DNA of 64,000 bases. Source: Corynebacterium kutscheri. Lineage in GTDB: Bacteria; Actinomycetota; Actinomycetes; Mycobacteriales; Mycobacteriaceae. The DNA is taken from the NCBI RefSeq assembly GCF_000980835.1, contig NZ_CP011312.1, positions 1,302,001-1,366,000 on the forward strand. Direction: 5' to 3'. A model generated the notes under the pieces. It was not told where the DNA came from, did no database searches, and was given only the letters and a program-made list of their open reading frames with translations. The stretch's first letter is position 1. Each line of letters starts with the position of its first letter. Of the stretch, positions 1 through 8,777 are shown in pieces. The translations under genes were made by a program, and so were the position numbers.

Positions 1-3000
1 TTTAGCCGCACGTACCGTTGCCGAACGTATTGCAGAAGAATTAGGACAAAAAATCGGCGAATCAGTTGGTTACGCTATTCGTTTTGATGATCGCGTAGGG
101 CAAAAAACCGCTATCAAATTAATGACTGACGGTATTTTGCTTGCCGAAATGCAGCGTGATCGTTTCCTTAATGCCTACGACACCATCATTATTGATGAGG
201 CTCATGAACGCAGTTTAAATATTGATTTTCTACTTGGTTGTCTCAAGCAGCTTCTTCCTAAACGACCAGATCTGAAAGTAATTATTACCTCAGCAACCAT
301 TGATCCTGAGCGTTTTTCGCGACATTTTAATGATGCCCCCATCATAGAAGTCTCTGGACGAACCTATCCCGTAGAAATACGTTATCGGCCCAATGAAGTG
401 GGCAATCCTACCGATGGCCTTATTGATGCGCTTATTGAGCTCATGGGTGAAGGTGAAGGCGATATTTTATGTTTCTTTGCTGGCGAGGCTGATATTCGTG
501 ATGCAATGGAACTTATTGCTACCCAACAATGGAAAAACATTGAGGTCACTCCTCTTTATGGTCGGTTAAGCAACGAAGAGCAGCATCGTGTTTTCCGTCC
601 ACACACCAAGCGTCGCATTGTATTAGCTACTAATATCGCTGAGACTTCACTAACAGTTCCAGGTATTCATTATGTTATTGATACTGGCACTGCGCGTATT
701 TCTCGTTACTCAGTGCGAACCAAGGTACAACGGTTGCCTATCGAAGATATTTCACAAGCCAGTGCCAATCAGCGTTCAGGACGCTGTGGACGCGTAGCAG
801 ATGGTATCGCTATTAGGTTGTACTCCGAAGAAGATTTCTTATCTCGACCAGAATTTACTGATCCGGAAATTTTACGCACTAATCTAGCAAGCGTTATTTT
901 GCAGATGGCAAGCCTTAAGTTAGGTGATATTGATGCCTTTCCTTTTATCGAAAAACCAGATACCCGTTCTATTAGAGACGGTCTTATGTTGCTGCATGAA
1001 CTTGGTGCGCTCAAACAAAAAGAAGATCCTCATGGACAACCACAGTTAACTCATATTGGTCGTACCTTAGCGCGCATCCCGCTTGATCCACGCATGGCGC
1101 GTATGCTCATCGAAGCAGAGCGCTTAGGTTGTTTAGAAGCGACAATGATTATTGTGGCAGCCTTAACAATTCAAGATATTCGTGAACGTCCCTTAGAACA
1201 TCAGGCGCATGCTGACCAACTCCATGCACGTTTTAAAGACAACACTAGTGATTTCCTTAGCTACCTCAAGCTATGGGAATACGTCTCTGAACTACGCGCA
1301 CAGCTAAGCGGAAATCAATTTAGACGCCAAGTACAAAAAGAATACCTGCATCACATGCGTATTCGCGAGTGGTGGGATTTAGTTCGCCAATTACGCAGCA
1401 TTGGCGAACAGATTGGTTGGACAACAGTAGAAAAAACCTTTAGTTCATCCCAACCTGATTTAATACATCAATCTCTGCTCACTGGTTTGCTTTCGCATAT
1501 TGGTGTTCGCTCAGCCGAAGGTCGTGAATTTCATGGCAGCCGTAATACAAAATTTATGATTTTTCCTGGTTCGTCTCTAGCTAAAAAGCCACCGGAGTAT
1601 ATTATGGCTGCTGAATTGGTAGAAACCACCCGGCTTTGGGCACGTGATGTTGCTACCATTGATCCTCGTTGGATCGAAAATATCGCTGGTGATCTACTGC
1701 GCCACCAATACTCTGAACCAGTGTGGTCGAGCAAAAAAGCCACCGCTTTAGTGCATCAAAAATCAACACTTTATGGAGTAACAGTTATTAATGACCGACT
1801 AGTTGCTTATAGTCGAATTGATACTGCTGCTGCTCGCGATATGTTTATTCGCAATGCGCTTATTGAAGGACAATGGACAACCCAACACAAATTCTTTGCA
1901 CGTAACGTCGAAAAGCTTGCCGACGCCGCCAATATTGAAGCTAAAGCGCGTCGCCGTGATCTTATTGTTGATGAGGAGAGACTCTTTACCTTCTACGATC
2001 AACGTATACCGGCACATATCACTAATGCGCATAGTTTTGATCGTTGGTGGCGTAAAACTGAATCGAACTCCCCTGCCCTGTTAGATTTCGATCCAGAGCA
2101 GTTACTTAGCAAAGAGGCTGAGGTTGTTACCAATGATCAATTCCCTGATATATGGCACCAAGATAATCTTGAATTCCAACTCAGCTATCAATTTGAGCCA
2201 GGAACTATTGATGATGGAGTAAGTATCCATATTCCGATCCCATTACTAGCTGGTTTACGCAATGAAGGATTTGAATGGCTGGTACCAGGTATGCGGATTG
2301 AACTAGTTACCGCACTAATAAAAAGTTTGCCTAAGCATTTACGTCGTCAAGTTGTACCGGCACCTAATTATGCTCAATTAGTCATCGATTCCTTAGATCC
2401 CAATGCTGGCGAGTTAACAGTGCAACTTGCCGATCAACTTCGCCAGCTTGGCGGTCGCGGCATCAATGCTAATGACTTCGATTTCGCACAAGTTCCTGAT
2501 CATTTGCGTATGCGCTTTGCAGCAGTAGATCGACGTGGAACTATCATTGATGCTTCGCGTAATCTTGATGAACTTAAACATCGTCGTCAACATCAGATTA
2601 AAGCATCGGTATCTCGGGTAAGCCGTATTGCTGAACAAGAAGAGGTAGCAGAATGGACCAACCAAACTTTAGGAGTAATTAAAGAAGAAATTATCAGCAC
2701 TGTTGATGGGCAGAAAGTCACTGCCTACCCCACACTGGTAGCAACAAAAAATGGTGTGGCAGTAAAAGTTGTTGGTACTCGTCAAGAAGCTGACGCTTCC
2801 ATGTTGACCGCCACCTTGACCTTATTGTTACGTGAAATTCCAGTTAATGCACAAAAAATGGTTAATGGTTTAGCCATCAAGCAACGAGTAGGGGTAGAAA
2901 ATTTCCCGCATGGTGGGGTTACCGGGTTAGTCGATGATGCACGTGTTGCAGCCACTCGTGATCTTTTATTAAGCCACGGTGGTGTCGTACGTGATCCAGA

Positions 3001-3499
3001 AAAATTCGCACAACTACTCGCAGCAATTAAACCGCAAGTTCCTGGGCTAGTTCGCCAAACTATTGTTGCCATTGCACCAGCATTAATTGCTTACTATGCG
3101 GTGGATAGTGAATTAAAAAAATGGTCTGGTCCTGCAATTGATGATCTTAAAAATCAACTCAAGTTCCTGCTGCCTAAAAATGCCATTGCGATTCATGGCA
3201 TGGAACATTTGAAACACTTACCACGCTATCTTCAAGCAATGCAGTTGCGTTTAGCGGATATGGAGCATTTCCCAGATCGTGATGCAGATCGTCAATATGT
3301 TGTAAATTCTTTGGAATCTCAGCTAAAGAAACGTTTAGCTGAGCTACCTAATTCTCAAGCACCAGTGAAAAAAGTTCGCGAAATCCAATGGATGTTACAA
3401 GAGCTTCGGGTAAGTCTATTTGCTCAACGATTAGGCACCGCTCAATCAGTGAGCGAACGTAAAATCTCCAAAGCAATCAACAATCTGTCTGCATCATAA
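1..3499 (+). CDS. hrpA: ATP-dependent RNA helicase HrpA, 5'-truncated by the window edge
   Basis: This is a DEAH-box RNA helicase of the HrpA family, which unwinds RNA using ATP. The open frame runs to the window edge (first codon at base 2), so the start and the Walker A motif lie upstream; the ATG at 122 is internal. Seen here are the DEAH box (IIIDEAHERS, bases 185-214), the SAT motif (IITSAT), motif VI (QRSGRCGRVADG), then the helicase-associated domain and the long C-terminal DUF3418-type region that separates HrpA from eukaryotic DEAH proteins. More than 1160 codons are visible against about 1300 in the family, so only some 130-150 residues are missing. It converges on nrdR across 38 bases. 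In C. glutamicum hrpA likewise borders nrdR. The family assignment is firm; the RNA target is unknown. Confidence 0.95.
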   Translation, partial: LAARTVAERIAEELGQKIGESVGYAIRFDDRVGQKTAIKLMTDGILLAEMQRDRFLNAYDTIIIDEAHERSLNIDFLLGCLKQLLPKRPDLKVIITSATIDPERFSRHFNDAPIIEVSGRTYPVEIRYRPNEVGNPTDGLIDALIELMGEGEGDILCFFAGEADIRDAMELIATQQWKNIEVTPLYGRLSNEEQHRVFRPHTKRRIVLATNIAETSLTVPGIHYVIDTGTARISRYSVRTKVQRLPIEDISQASANQRSGRCGRVADGIAIRLYSEEDFLSRPEFTDPEILRTNLASVILQMASLKLGDIDAFPFIEKPDTRSIRDGLMLLHELGALKQKEDPHGQPQLTHIGRTLARIPLDPRMARMLIEAERLGCLEATMIIVAALTIQDIRERPLEHQAHADQLHARFKDNTSDFLSYLKLWEYVSELRAQLSGNQFRRQVQKEYLHHMRIREWWDLVRQLRSIGEQIGWTTVEKTFSSSQPDLIHQSLLTGLLSHIGVRSAEGREFHGSRNTKFMIFPGSSLAKKPPEYIMAAELVETTRLWARDVATIDPRWIENIAGDLLRHQYSEPVWSSKKATALVHQKSTLYGVTVINDRLVAYSRIDTAAARDMFIRNALIEGQWTTQHKFFARNVEKLADAANIEAKARRRDLIVDEERLFTFYDQRIPAHITNAHSFDRWWRKTESNSPALLDFDPEQLLSKEAEVVTNDQFPDIWHQDNLEFQLSYQFEPGTIDDGVSIHIPIPLLAGLRNEGFEWLVPGMRIELVTALIKSLPKHLRRQVVPAPNYAQLVIDSLDPNAGELTVQLADQLRQLGGRGINANDFDFAQVPDHLRMRFAAVDRRGTIIDASRNLDELKHRRQHQIKASVSRVSRIAEQEEVAEWTNQTLGVIKEEIISTVDGQKVTAYPTLVATKNGVAVKVVGTRQEADASMLTATLTLLLREIPVNAQKMVNGLAIKQRVGVENFPHGGVTGLVDDARVAATRDLLLSHGGVVRDPEKFAQLLAAIKPQVPGLVRQTIVAIAPALIAYYAVDSELKKWSGPAIDDLKNQLKFLLPKNAIAIHGMEHLKHLPRYLQAMQLRLADMEHFPDRDADRQYVVNSLESQLKKRLAELPNSQAPVKKVREIQWMLQELRVSLFAQRLGTAQSVSERKISKAINNLSAS

Positions 3500-3514
3500 A
3501 ACGCATTCAGTAAT

Positions 3515-3561
3515 CGGCGTCGTGATTCTACTGATAATCAAGCGGTGCGATCACGACGCCG
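3515..3561. terminator. Inverted repeat between convergent hrpA and nrdR, reaching into the nrdR coding end
   Basis: CGGCGTCGTGAT (3515-3526) and ATCACGACGCCG (3550-3561) form a perfect 12-bp stem with a 23-base loop. The right arm lies inside the last codons of nrdR, and its stop is in the loop. No T-run follows on either strand, so it would be a U-less terminator or an mRNA 3'-end stabiliser. The stem is certain, the function inferred. Confidence 0.5.
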
Positions 3562-3993
3562 CATAAGACGTATCTCAGACTCAAAATCATCCGCGCTTTC
3601 AAAAGACTTATACACTGAAGCAAAGCGAAGATAAGCAACCTCATCTAATTCTCGCAGCGGATCAAGAATAGCTAAACCGATATCATTGGCATTAACTTGT
3701 GAACTTCCTTGACTGCGAATATTTGATTCAACCTGTTGAGCAAGCTTTTTTAAAGCATCTTCGCCAACGTCTCTGCCTTGGCAAGCTCTACTGACACCAA
3801 CAATAACTTTGTCTCGACTAAAAGGTTCCATTAGACCATTACGTTTGACAACAAGCAATTGTGCTTTTTCAACTGTAGTAAATCTGCCGGCGCAAGAAGT
3901 GCATTCTCTACGTCGCCTAATAGCTGTACCAGCGTCAATCATTCGCGAATCAATAACCTTAGAGTTATTGTGCTGGCAAAACGGGCAATACAT
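3538..3993 (-). CDS. nrdR: Transcriptional repressor NrdR
   Basis: NrdR is the zinc-ribbon/ATP-cone repressor of ribonucleotide reductase genes and senses (d)ATP. At 151 residues it has the family's normal length. The N-terminal zinc ribbon has Cys3, Cys6, Cys31 and Cys34 (MYCPFC and ECTSC); the ATP-cone follows from about residue 46 ([21 protein letters not shown]), and the tail is Arg-rich. The ATG at 3993 has a GTGAGAG ribosome binding site upstream. Its place next to divS and lexA matches C. glutamicum. It probably controls nrd genes elsewhere in the chromosome; no nrd gene is in the window. Confidence 0.97.
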   Translation of the reverse strand: MYCPFCQHNNSKVIDSRMIDAGTAIRRRRECTSCAGRFTTVEKAQLLVVKRNGLMEPFSRDKVIVGVSRACQGRDVGEDALKKLAQQVESNIRSQGSSQVNANDIGLAILDPLRELDEVAYLRFASVYKSFESADDFESEIRLMRRRDRTA

Positions 3994-4122
3994 CTACTCT
4001 CACTTCTACTATTAGTTAAGCCGACTTCTATCCTACGTATTTTAGAATTATTGTCGTTTCCAGAAAAGGAGCTTTTCCTCACTATAAGATAACGGCTAAC
4101 TAATAGGGTTTTGTAGCTAAAT

Positions 4123-4506
4123 TTACTGTGTATTTACCCTAGCAACGGTTGCTGGTGTTCCTACCGGTTCTTCGGCAGTTGGACTTGCAACCAGCAAACC
4201 TATGGTAAGGGTAAGTCCAAATAAACCACCAAAAATTCCATTTCGTAGAATTTCTTTTCGTTTTTCTATTTTTTGTATATTTACATGCGGACTATGCCAA
4301 GCATATTTCTGAGAATGCACCCGATAAGCGGTGTTATTTAACGTGCGAACCGAATACTTATCTCCTGTTGTAGCAAGAATAGGCTCGCCATCCCACACAC
4401 TAATTGGGCTAGTTTTTTGTACAGGTGTGCGATAAGCCGCAGTATGGCGAGCCAACTCATTACGGGAAACAGTTGAACGTGTGGTTGAAATAAAAGTGGT
4501 GGACAT
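4123..4506 (-). CDS. divS: DivS-like SOS-inducible cell-division suppressor
   Basis: A 127-residue protein in the position of C. glutamicum divS, divergent from lexA and next to nrdR. DivS is known there as an SOS-induced suppressor of cell division. The N-terminal half is Ser/Thr/Arg-rich; a middle segment (YSVRTLNNTAYRVHSQKYAW) is followed by a basic stretch (KIEKRKEIL) and one membrane segment (FGGLFGLTLTIGLLVA), so the N-terminus should be cytoplasmic. An in-frame ATG lies 48 bases upstream, but the start at 4506 has AGGAGA six bases before it and is preferred. A LexA-type palindrome lies about 120 bases upstream. Identity rests mainly on position and architecture. Confidence 0.72.
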   Translation of the reverse strand: MSTTFISTTRSTVSRNELARHTAAYRTPVQKTSPISVWDGEPILATTGDKYSVRTLNNTAYRVHSQKYAWHSPHVNIQKIEKRKEILRNGIFGGLFGLTLTIGLLVASPTAEEPVGTPATVARVNTQ

Positions 4507-4833
4507 GTCGTCTCCTAAAAAATTATTGATATGAATGAGTAAATCGACAGTCACAATAACAACGGATTCGGAAATTACATTTCTCGTTTACGCATAAATG
4601 TTCGAAAAACTCTTGTATCAAAATTATGAACGTCCGTTCGATAGTTGTCAAGATTTTTTTCAAAAAAGTCGAACACATGTGTCCATGGTCAGGAAAAGAT
4701 GCTATGGTTAAAGCCATTAACACATAAACTGTTCGACACCTAGATTTAATATCTATTCGAACACCTGAGTTGAAAATATACCCATCCTCACAAGATAAAA
4801 CATAGGTTTAATCAATAAAATCTAGGAATAACA
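4507..4833. promoter_or_regulatory. divS-lexA intergenic region with clustered LexA-type sites
   Basis: The corynebacterial LexA box is close to TCGAA(A/C)A-NN-TGTTCGA with core GAAC-N4-GTTC. The best site is 4628-4639, a perfect GAACGTCCGTTC core. A second at 4671-4682 matches 7 of 8 core bases (GAACACATGTGT). A weaker one at 4759-4770 (GAACACCTGAGT) matches 6 of 8 and lies about 65 bases before lexA. Lone half-sites are at 4600-4605 (GTTCGA) and 4730-4736 (TGTTCGA). The arrangement fits LexA repression of divS plus autoregulation of lexA. The sites are seen; binding is inferred. Confidence 0.72.
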
Positions 4834-5526
4834 ATGGCTAAGCAATCTTCTAATTCGAAACCCGATGCCTCTTCCCTTAGTGCCCGACAACGCAGAATCC
4901 TTGAAGTGATTCACGATGCCGTCCTACTGCGTGGCTATCCGCCTAGCATTCGCGAAATCGGCGACGCAGCCGGATTGCAGTCAACATCTTCAGTGGCATA
5001 TCAATTGAAAATGTTGGAAAAAAAAGGGTTTCTTCGTCGCGATCCTAATAAACCTCGCGCTGTGGATGTTCGAGCATTGCCAGAAACAACAAATAAAAAG
5101 AAACCTGGCCTAGCAATCAACACTGCAGCAACTCCGGAAGAATTCAATACCGCCGCCCATATGATCCCAGTCATGGGCAGTATTGCAGCTGGCTATCCCA
5201 TACTTGCTGAAGAAAATATTGAAGTTTATTATCCATTACCAGCAGAAATTGTAGGTGATGGTGAGCTTTTCATGCTACAAGTTATTGGCGAATCCATGCG
5301 CGACGCCGGAATTCTTGATGGCGACTGGGTAGTTATTCGCTCACAGCCGACTGCCAACCAAGGCGACTTTGTTGCCGCCCTCATCGAAGGCGAAGCAACC
5401 GTCAAGGAATTCCACAAAGACAAATCTGGTATATGGTTGCTTCCACATAATGAAGCATTCGATCCAATAGATGGAACCCATGCAGAAATTATGGGTAAAG
5501 TGGTCTCAGTTTTACGAAAACTTTAA
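4834..5526 (+). CDS. lexA: SOS repressor LexA
   Basis: LexA represses DNA-damage genes and is inactivated by RecA-stimulated self-cleavage. The 230-residue protein has an N-terminal winged helix (about residues 15-80; [12 protein letters not shown] and [16 protein letters not shown]) and a C-terminal S24 peptidase-like domain. The Ala119-Gly120 cleavage bond (IAAGYPI), catalytic Ser154 (GESM) and Lys191 (ATVKEF) are all present, so it should be an active self-cleaving repressor. The ATG at 4834 follows AGGAATA. It is transcribed divergently from divS with probable autoregulatory sites between. recA is about 23 kb away in this window. Confidence 0.98.
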   Translation: MAKQSSNSKPDASSLSARQRRILEVIHDAVLLRGYPPSIREIGDAAGLQSTSSVAYQLKMLEKKGFLRRDPNKPRAVDVRALPETTNKKKPGLAINTAATPEEFNTAAHMIPVMGSIAAGYPILAEENIEVYYPLPAEIVGDGELFMLQVIGESMRDAGILDGDWVVIRSQPTANQGDFVAALIEGEATVKEFHKDKSGIWLLPHNEAFDPIDGTHAEIMGKVVSVLRKL

Positions 5527-5884
5527 TCTATTTCTCACATATAGCAATCAAAACCGCACACAGAATTCTGTGTATTTCTCGTGGGCATTCATCTCTTTCC
5601 TTACCCCCAAATTAGGCGACAGAAGCTCTTTTCCCTTCTGTGAGATAATGCCCACTTTGTTTTGTTTTTCACCGCTCACCTTGTTCTTTTTCGCTAAAAT
5701 CCAGCACGTTATTTTGTATCGTGCCCGAATATAGCCGAAATAATCCCAAAAATGCTCCCGGTTTCACATTAGCGTGGAAGAATAGATGCATTAGATAAAC
5801 ACAGAAAATGTCTACCGCTACGTTGCTTTGTGTGGTGTTTAAGTTTGAACCCTACCCAGCAAAACAGTCCAAGGAAGGTGAACA
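5527..5884. other. lexA-sugR intergenic region
   Basis: This 358-base stretch holds no convincing gene. Just after lexA is a perfect 16-bp palindrome ACACAGAATTCTGTGT (5558-5573), followed by ATTTCTC; it could be a short terminator or an operator. A weaker inverted repeat (ACAGAAG 5619-5625, CTTCTGT 5635-5641) follows. The sugR ribosome binding site AAGGAAGGTG lies just before 5885. Confidence 0.5.
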
Positions 5885-6664
5885 ATGTACTCGGAGGAGC
5901 GTCGTCGTCAGATTGCGTCTTTAACCGCTGTGGAAGGCCGCGTTAATGTTACTGAATTAGCCAGTCGCTTCGACGTTACCGCTGAAACCATCCGTCGCGA
6001 TCTCGCAGTTTTAGATCGTGAAGGCGTTGTTCATCGTGTCCATGGTGGTGCCGTAGCTAATCAAACGTTTCAAACCACTGAATTCAGTCTCGATGCTCGC
6101 GCCCGCTCAGCCTCCGGAGCAAAAAACTCTATTGCGCGTGAAGCACTGCGCTTTCTTCCTGAAGATATGGGAGGCATTTTCCTCGATGCTGGGACAACCA
6201 CTGCGGCGCTAGCTGATCTCATTGGCGCACAGCCACAGTCACACATGCTCTCGATCGTAACCAACAGCTTAAATATTGCACTCTCACTTGCTAATTCTGG
6301 TGCTGATGAGGTTCAACTTCTTGGTGGCACTGTCCGTGCTATTACCCAAGCAGTTGTTGGTGATACCGCTTTGCGTACACTAGCTCTGATGCGTGCTGAT
6401 GTAGCTTTTATTGGAACCAATGCACTAACCCTTGATCATGGGCTTTCTACCGCAGATTCCCAAGAAGCAGCTATTAAATCAACCATGATTACTAATGCAC
6501 ACAAGGTGGTTGTACTTTGTGATGCCTCCAAAATGGGCACTGATTACTTGGTTAGCTTCGGTTCGGTCTCAGATATTGATGTAGTTATCACTGACTCGAA
6601 TGCACCCGAAAGTTTTGTTCGTGCTCTACGCGAGCGCGACGTAGAAGTCATTGTCGCCCCATAA
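5885..6664 (+). CDS. sugR: DeoR-family regulator, probable SugR
   Basis: A 259-residue DeoR/GlpR-type repressor. The N-terminal winged helix (residues 1-55; RRRQIASLTAVEGRVNVTEL and FDVTAETIRRDLAVLDREG, ending in VHRVHGGAV) is followed by a DeoR C-terminal sugar-phosphate sensor (about residues 75-235; IFLDAGTTTAAL, VTNSLNIALSLA, FIGTNAL). In C. glutamicum SugR lies directly after lexA and beside ptsI and represses ptsG, ptsS, ptsF, ptsI and ptsH until glycolytic sugar phosphates relieve it. Position and family give the name here. The start has a strong AAGGAAGGTG ribosome binding site, and a terminator follows at 6701. fruR at 8778 is a paralogue with the same layout. Confidence 0.88.
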   Translation: MYSEERRRQIASLTAVEGRVNVTELASRFDVTAETIRRDLAVLDREGVVHRVHGGAVANQTFQTTEFSLDARARSASGAKNSIAREALRFLPEDMGGIFLDAGTTTAALADLIGAQPQSHMLSIVTNSLNIALSLANSGADEVQLLGGTVRAITQAVVGDTALRTLALMRADVAFIGTNALTLDHGLSTADSQEAAIKSTMITNAHKVVVLCDASKMGTDYLVSFGSVSDIDVVITDSNAPESFVRALRERDVEVIVAP

Positions 6665-6700
6665 AATACTTCTAACAAAAGCAAGATAAAGTAATTTTTC

Positions 6701-6730
6701 ATAGCGTCACACACTGTGACGCTATTTTTG
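6701..6730 (+). terminator. Rho-independent terminator of sugR
   Basis: A perfect 10-bp stem ATAGCGTCAC (6701-6710) / GTGACGCTAT (6716-6725) with a five-base loop is followed by a T-run, 37 bases after the sugR stop. Confidence 0.9.
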
Positions 6731-6767
6731 CTTATCTACGTGGCAGCATTCGCTAACTACAACCAAC

Positions 6768-6797
6768 TAAAAAAGACTCACCCTTTGGGTGAGTCTT
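6768..6797 (-). terminator. Rho-independent terminator of ptsI
   Basis: AAGACTCACCC (6773-6783) and GGGTGAGTCTT (6787-6797) form an 11-bp stem with a three-base loop. Read on the minus strand it is followed by a run of T, 24 bases after the ptsI stop. Confidence 0.9.
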
Positions 6798-6820
6798 AGT
6801 CAGAAGATTAAACTTAAAAA

Positions 6821-8515
6821 TTATGGTTCTAAAATAGCGCGTACTAATGCACGTGCTTCAGTAGCACCCTCAGCATTAATCGCTGCGTCTGCAGCTTTTT
6901 GGCAAGTTTCAAAATCTACTGCTGCCAGCTGAGCACCGACACCAGCAACTGCTGTTGAAGCTGCAGAAAGCGAGTTCACCCCTAAACCTGTAAGCACACA
7001 TGCCAACAGTGGATCCGCAGCAGCTTCACCGCATACCCCAACAGCGGTATTAAAACGCTTACCTTCTTCACACGTATGCTGAATCAACCGGAGTACCGCT
7101 GGTTGCCATGGATCGGTCAAATAAGCCAACTGTGGACTCATTCGGTCAGCTGCCATTGTGTACTGGGTTAAATCATTAGTACCAATAGAAACAAAGTCTA
7201 GATGTGGCATGAGTTTATCGGCCATCAACGCTGCAGCGGGAACCTCAATCATCGCACCTGCAATAAGGCCGCGCTCAGCGCATAGACCAGCAAACCATTT
7301 TGCTTCCCTAGCAGTAGCAACCATCGGTGCCATCACCCATGTCGGAGCTTCATCGCCACGACCCAAATCAGAGGCAGCCTTTGCAATAGCATCTAACTGG
7401 CGGGTAAGCAATGCTTCATTAGCACGAGCAACACGTAAACCACGCACACCAAGTGCTGGGTTCATCTCATCAGCCATGCTTGCAAAAGCAACTGGTTTAT
7501 CAGAACCAGCATCGAGAGAACGAACCACTACCTTCGACTCAGGGAACTGCTCAAGAACCTTCTTATATACCTCCGCTTGCTCATCTACACTAGGTTCCTT
7601 GGTCGCCGACAAGAAACACATTTCAGTGCGGAACAACCCAATACCTTCAGCTTGGCTCTCAGTAGCTGCAATGCGGGCAGCCTTACCATCTTGCACATTA
7701 GCCAGTAGCTGTACCCGGTACCCATCTTTAGTTTGGGCAGGACCACGCCATTGAGAAATTCGTTCTGCTAAGAGTTTCGACTCTTGCTCAGCCTGCTTCG
7801 CAGTTTCTGGATCAGCGCCGAGAGTAATTGTGCCAAGGGCACCATCGACAAGCACTGGATCACCAGCAGAAATTTGCGAAATTTTGTCACCAACAGCCAC
7901 GATACATGGAACGTTAAGCTGTCGAGCCAAAATTGCAGTATGGCTTGTTGGTCCACCTAGCTCAGTAACCAAACCAACAAAATATTCGGTATTTAAAGCA
8001 GCAGTATCTGCTGGCGAAAGATCATCAGCAAACAGAATGACCTGCTCGGAAACGTCTGGCAAACCGGGTTCTTTTTCACCACGTAACTCAGCGATCACAC
8101 GGTCACGAATATCCCGCAAGTCGGTTGTACGTTCTGCCATAACGCCGCCAGCAGCCTCAAACATGGTGACAAACTTGGTAGTTGCTGCCACCACTGCATA
8201 AGCCGCGGGGTGACCACCTTGAATGCCTTTATTAACTGCTTTGCGCCAGCCTCGGTCATTAACCATTCCAGCAGTAGCCTTCAAAATTCCTGCCGCAGCA
8301 CCTTTAGCGGTAGCAGAACGCTCTAATAAGCGGGAGGCAACCAAATCAGCAGCTGCTGCAAAACGCTCTTTTTCCGCTTCACGCAAAGATTCATCAATGA
8401 CGTCTCCAGCATGTGGAAGTTCTGGGCGTGGACTAATCCACACTGCCTTTGCATATCGGACGCCGGGGACGACAGCTGTTCCCTTAATAACAGTGTCTTT
8501 TATCACGTTATCCAA
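6821..8515 (-). CDS. ptsI: PEP-protein phosphotransferase (PTS enzyme I)
   Basis: Enzyme I takes phosphate from PEP onto a histidine and passes it to HPr, the first step for all PTS sugars. The 564-residue protein has the N-terminal HPr-binding and phosphohistidine domains with active-site His192 in GGPTSHTAI, and the C-terminal PEP-binding barrel (GLFRTEMCFLS; SIGTNDLTQYTMAADR; catalytic-Cys region GVCGEAAADP). The start is TTG at 8515, with GGTGAG five bases upstream; no better in-frame ATG or GTG is near, and the N-terminus aligns with the C. glutamicum protein as I recall it. It is divergent from fruR with about 260 bases between. SugR repression is expected from C. glutamicum but was not read from sites here. 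Confidence 0.97.
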   Translation of the reverse strand: MDNVIKDTVIKGTAVVPGVRYAKAVWISPRPELPHAGDVIDESLREAEKERFAAAADLVASRLLERSATAKGAAAGILKATAGMVNDRGWRKAVNKGIQGGHPAAYAVVAATTKFVTMFEAAGGVMAERTTDLRDIRDRVIAELRGEKEPGLPDVSEQVILFADDLSPADTAALNTEYFVGLVTELGGPTSHTAILARQLNVPCIVAVGDKISQISAGDPVLVDGALGTITLGADPETAKQAEQESKLLAERISQWRGPAQTKDGYRVQLLANVQDGKAARIAATESQAEGIGLFRTEMCFLSATKEPSVDEQAEVYKKVLEQFPESKVVVRSLDAGSDKPVAFASMADEMNPALGVRGLRVARANEALLTRQLDAIAKAASDLGRGDEAPTWVMAPMVATAREAKWFAGLCAERGLIAGAMIEVPAAALMADKLMPHLDFVSIGTNDLTQYTMAADRMSPQLAYLTDPWQPAVLRLIQHTCEEGKRFNTAVGVCGEAAADPLLACVLTGLGVNSLSAASTAVAGVGAQLAAVDFETCQKAADAAINAEGATEARALVRAILEP

Positions 8516-8777
8516 TTTTTCTCACCTATCTTCACATATGGCGGATTACCTCCCTCTACATCACCACAAAATCCACACTCTCGCAACCAATCAAACAAGA
8601 AAATATTGACATTCAAAAAGAAATGGGCATAAATTAGGCGTTAGAACCAACATTTTTAAGAACTAGCCCTCACAATGGACTTAAAAAATGCATAACCAAT
8701 AACAATAAAAGCATGTCGTGGCCATAAAAAGTCACCACGGGCATCACTCAAAAACGATCAGACACCAGGAGGTGAAT
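8516..8777. promoter_or_regulatory. Divergent promoter region ptsI / fruR
   Basis: A 262-base control region between two divergently transcribed PTS genes. Near fruR, CGTGG (8717-8721) and CCACG (8736-8740) form a short inverted repeat that could be a DeoR-type operator, though it is weak. AGGAGGTG (8768-8775) is the fruR ribosome binding site and settles its start. No gene is supported here. Confidence 0.5.

Noticed and set aside
7158..8609. Several long plus-strand frames opposite ptsI (7158-7754, 7830-8201, 8223-8609)
   Set aside because: They lie wholly or mostly on the antisense of a strongly conserved gene, have low-complexity Ser/Ala/Thr-rich translations and no ribosome binding sites.
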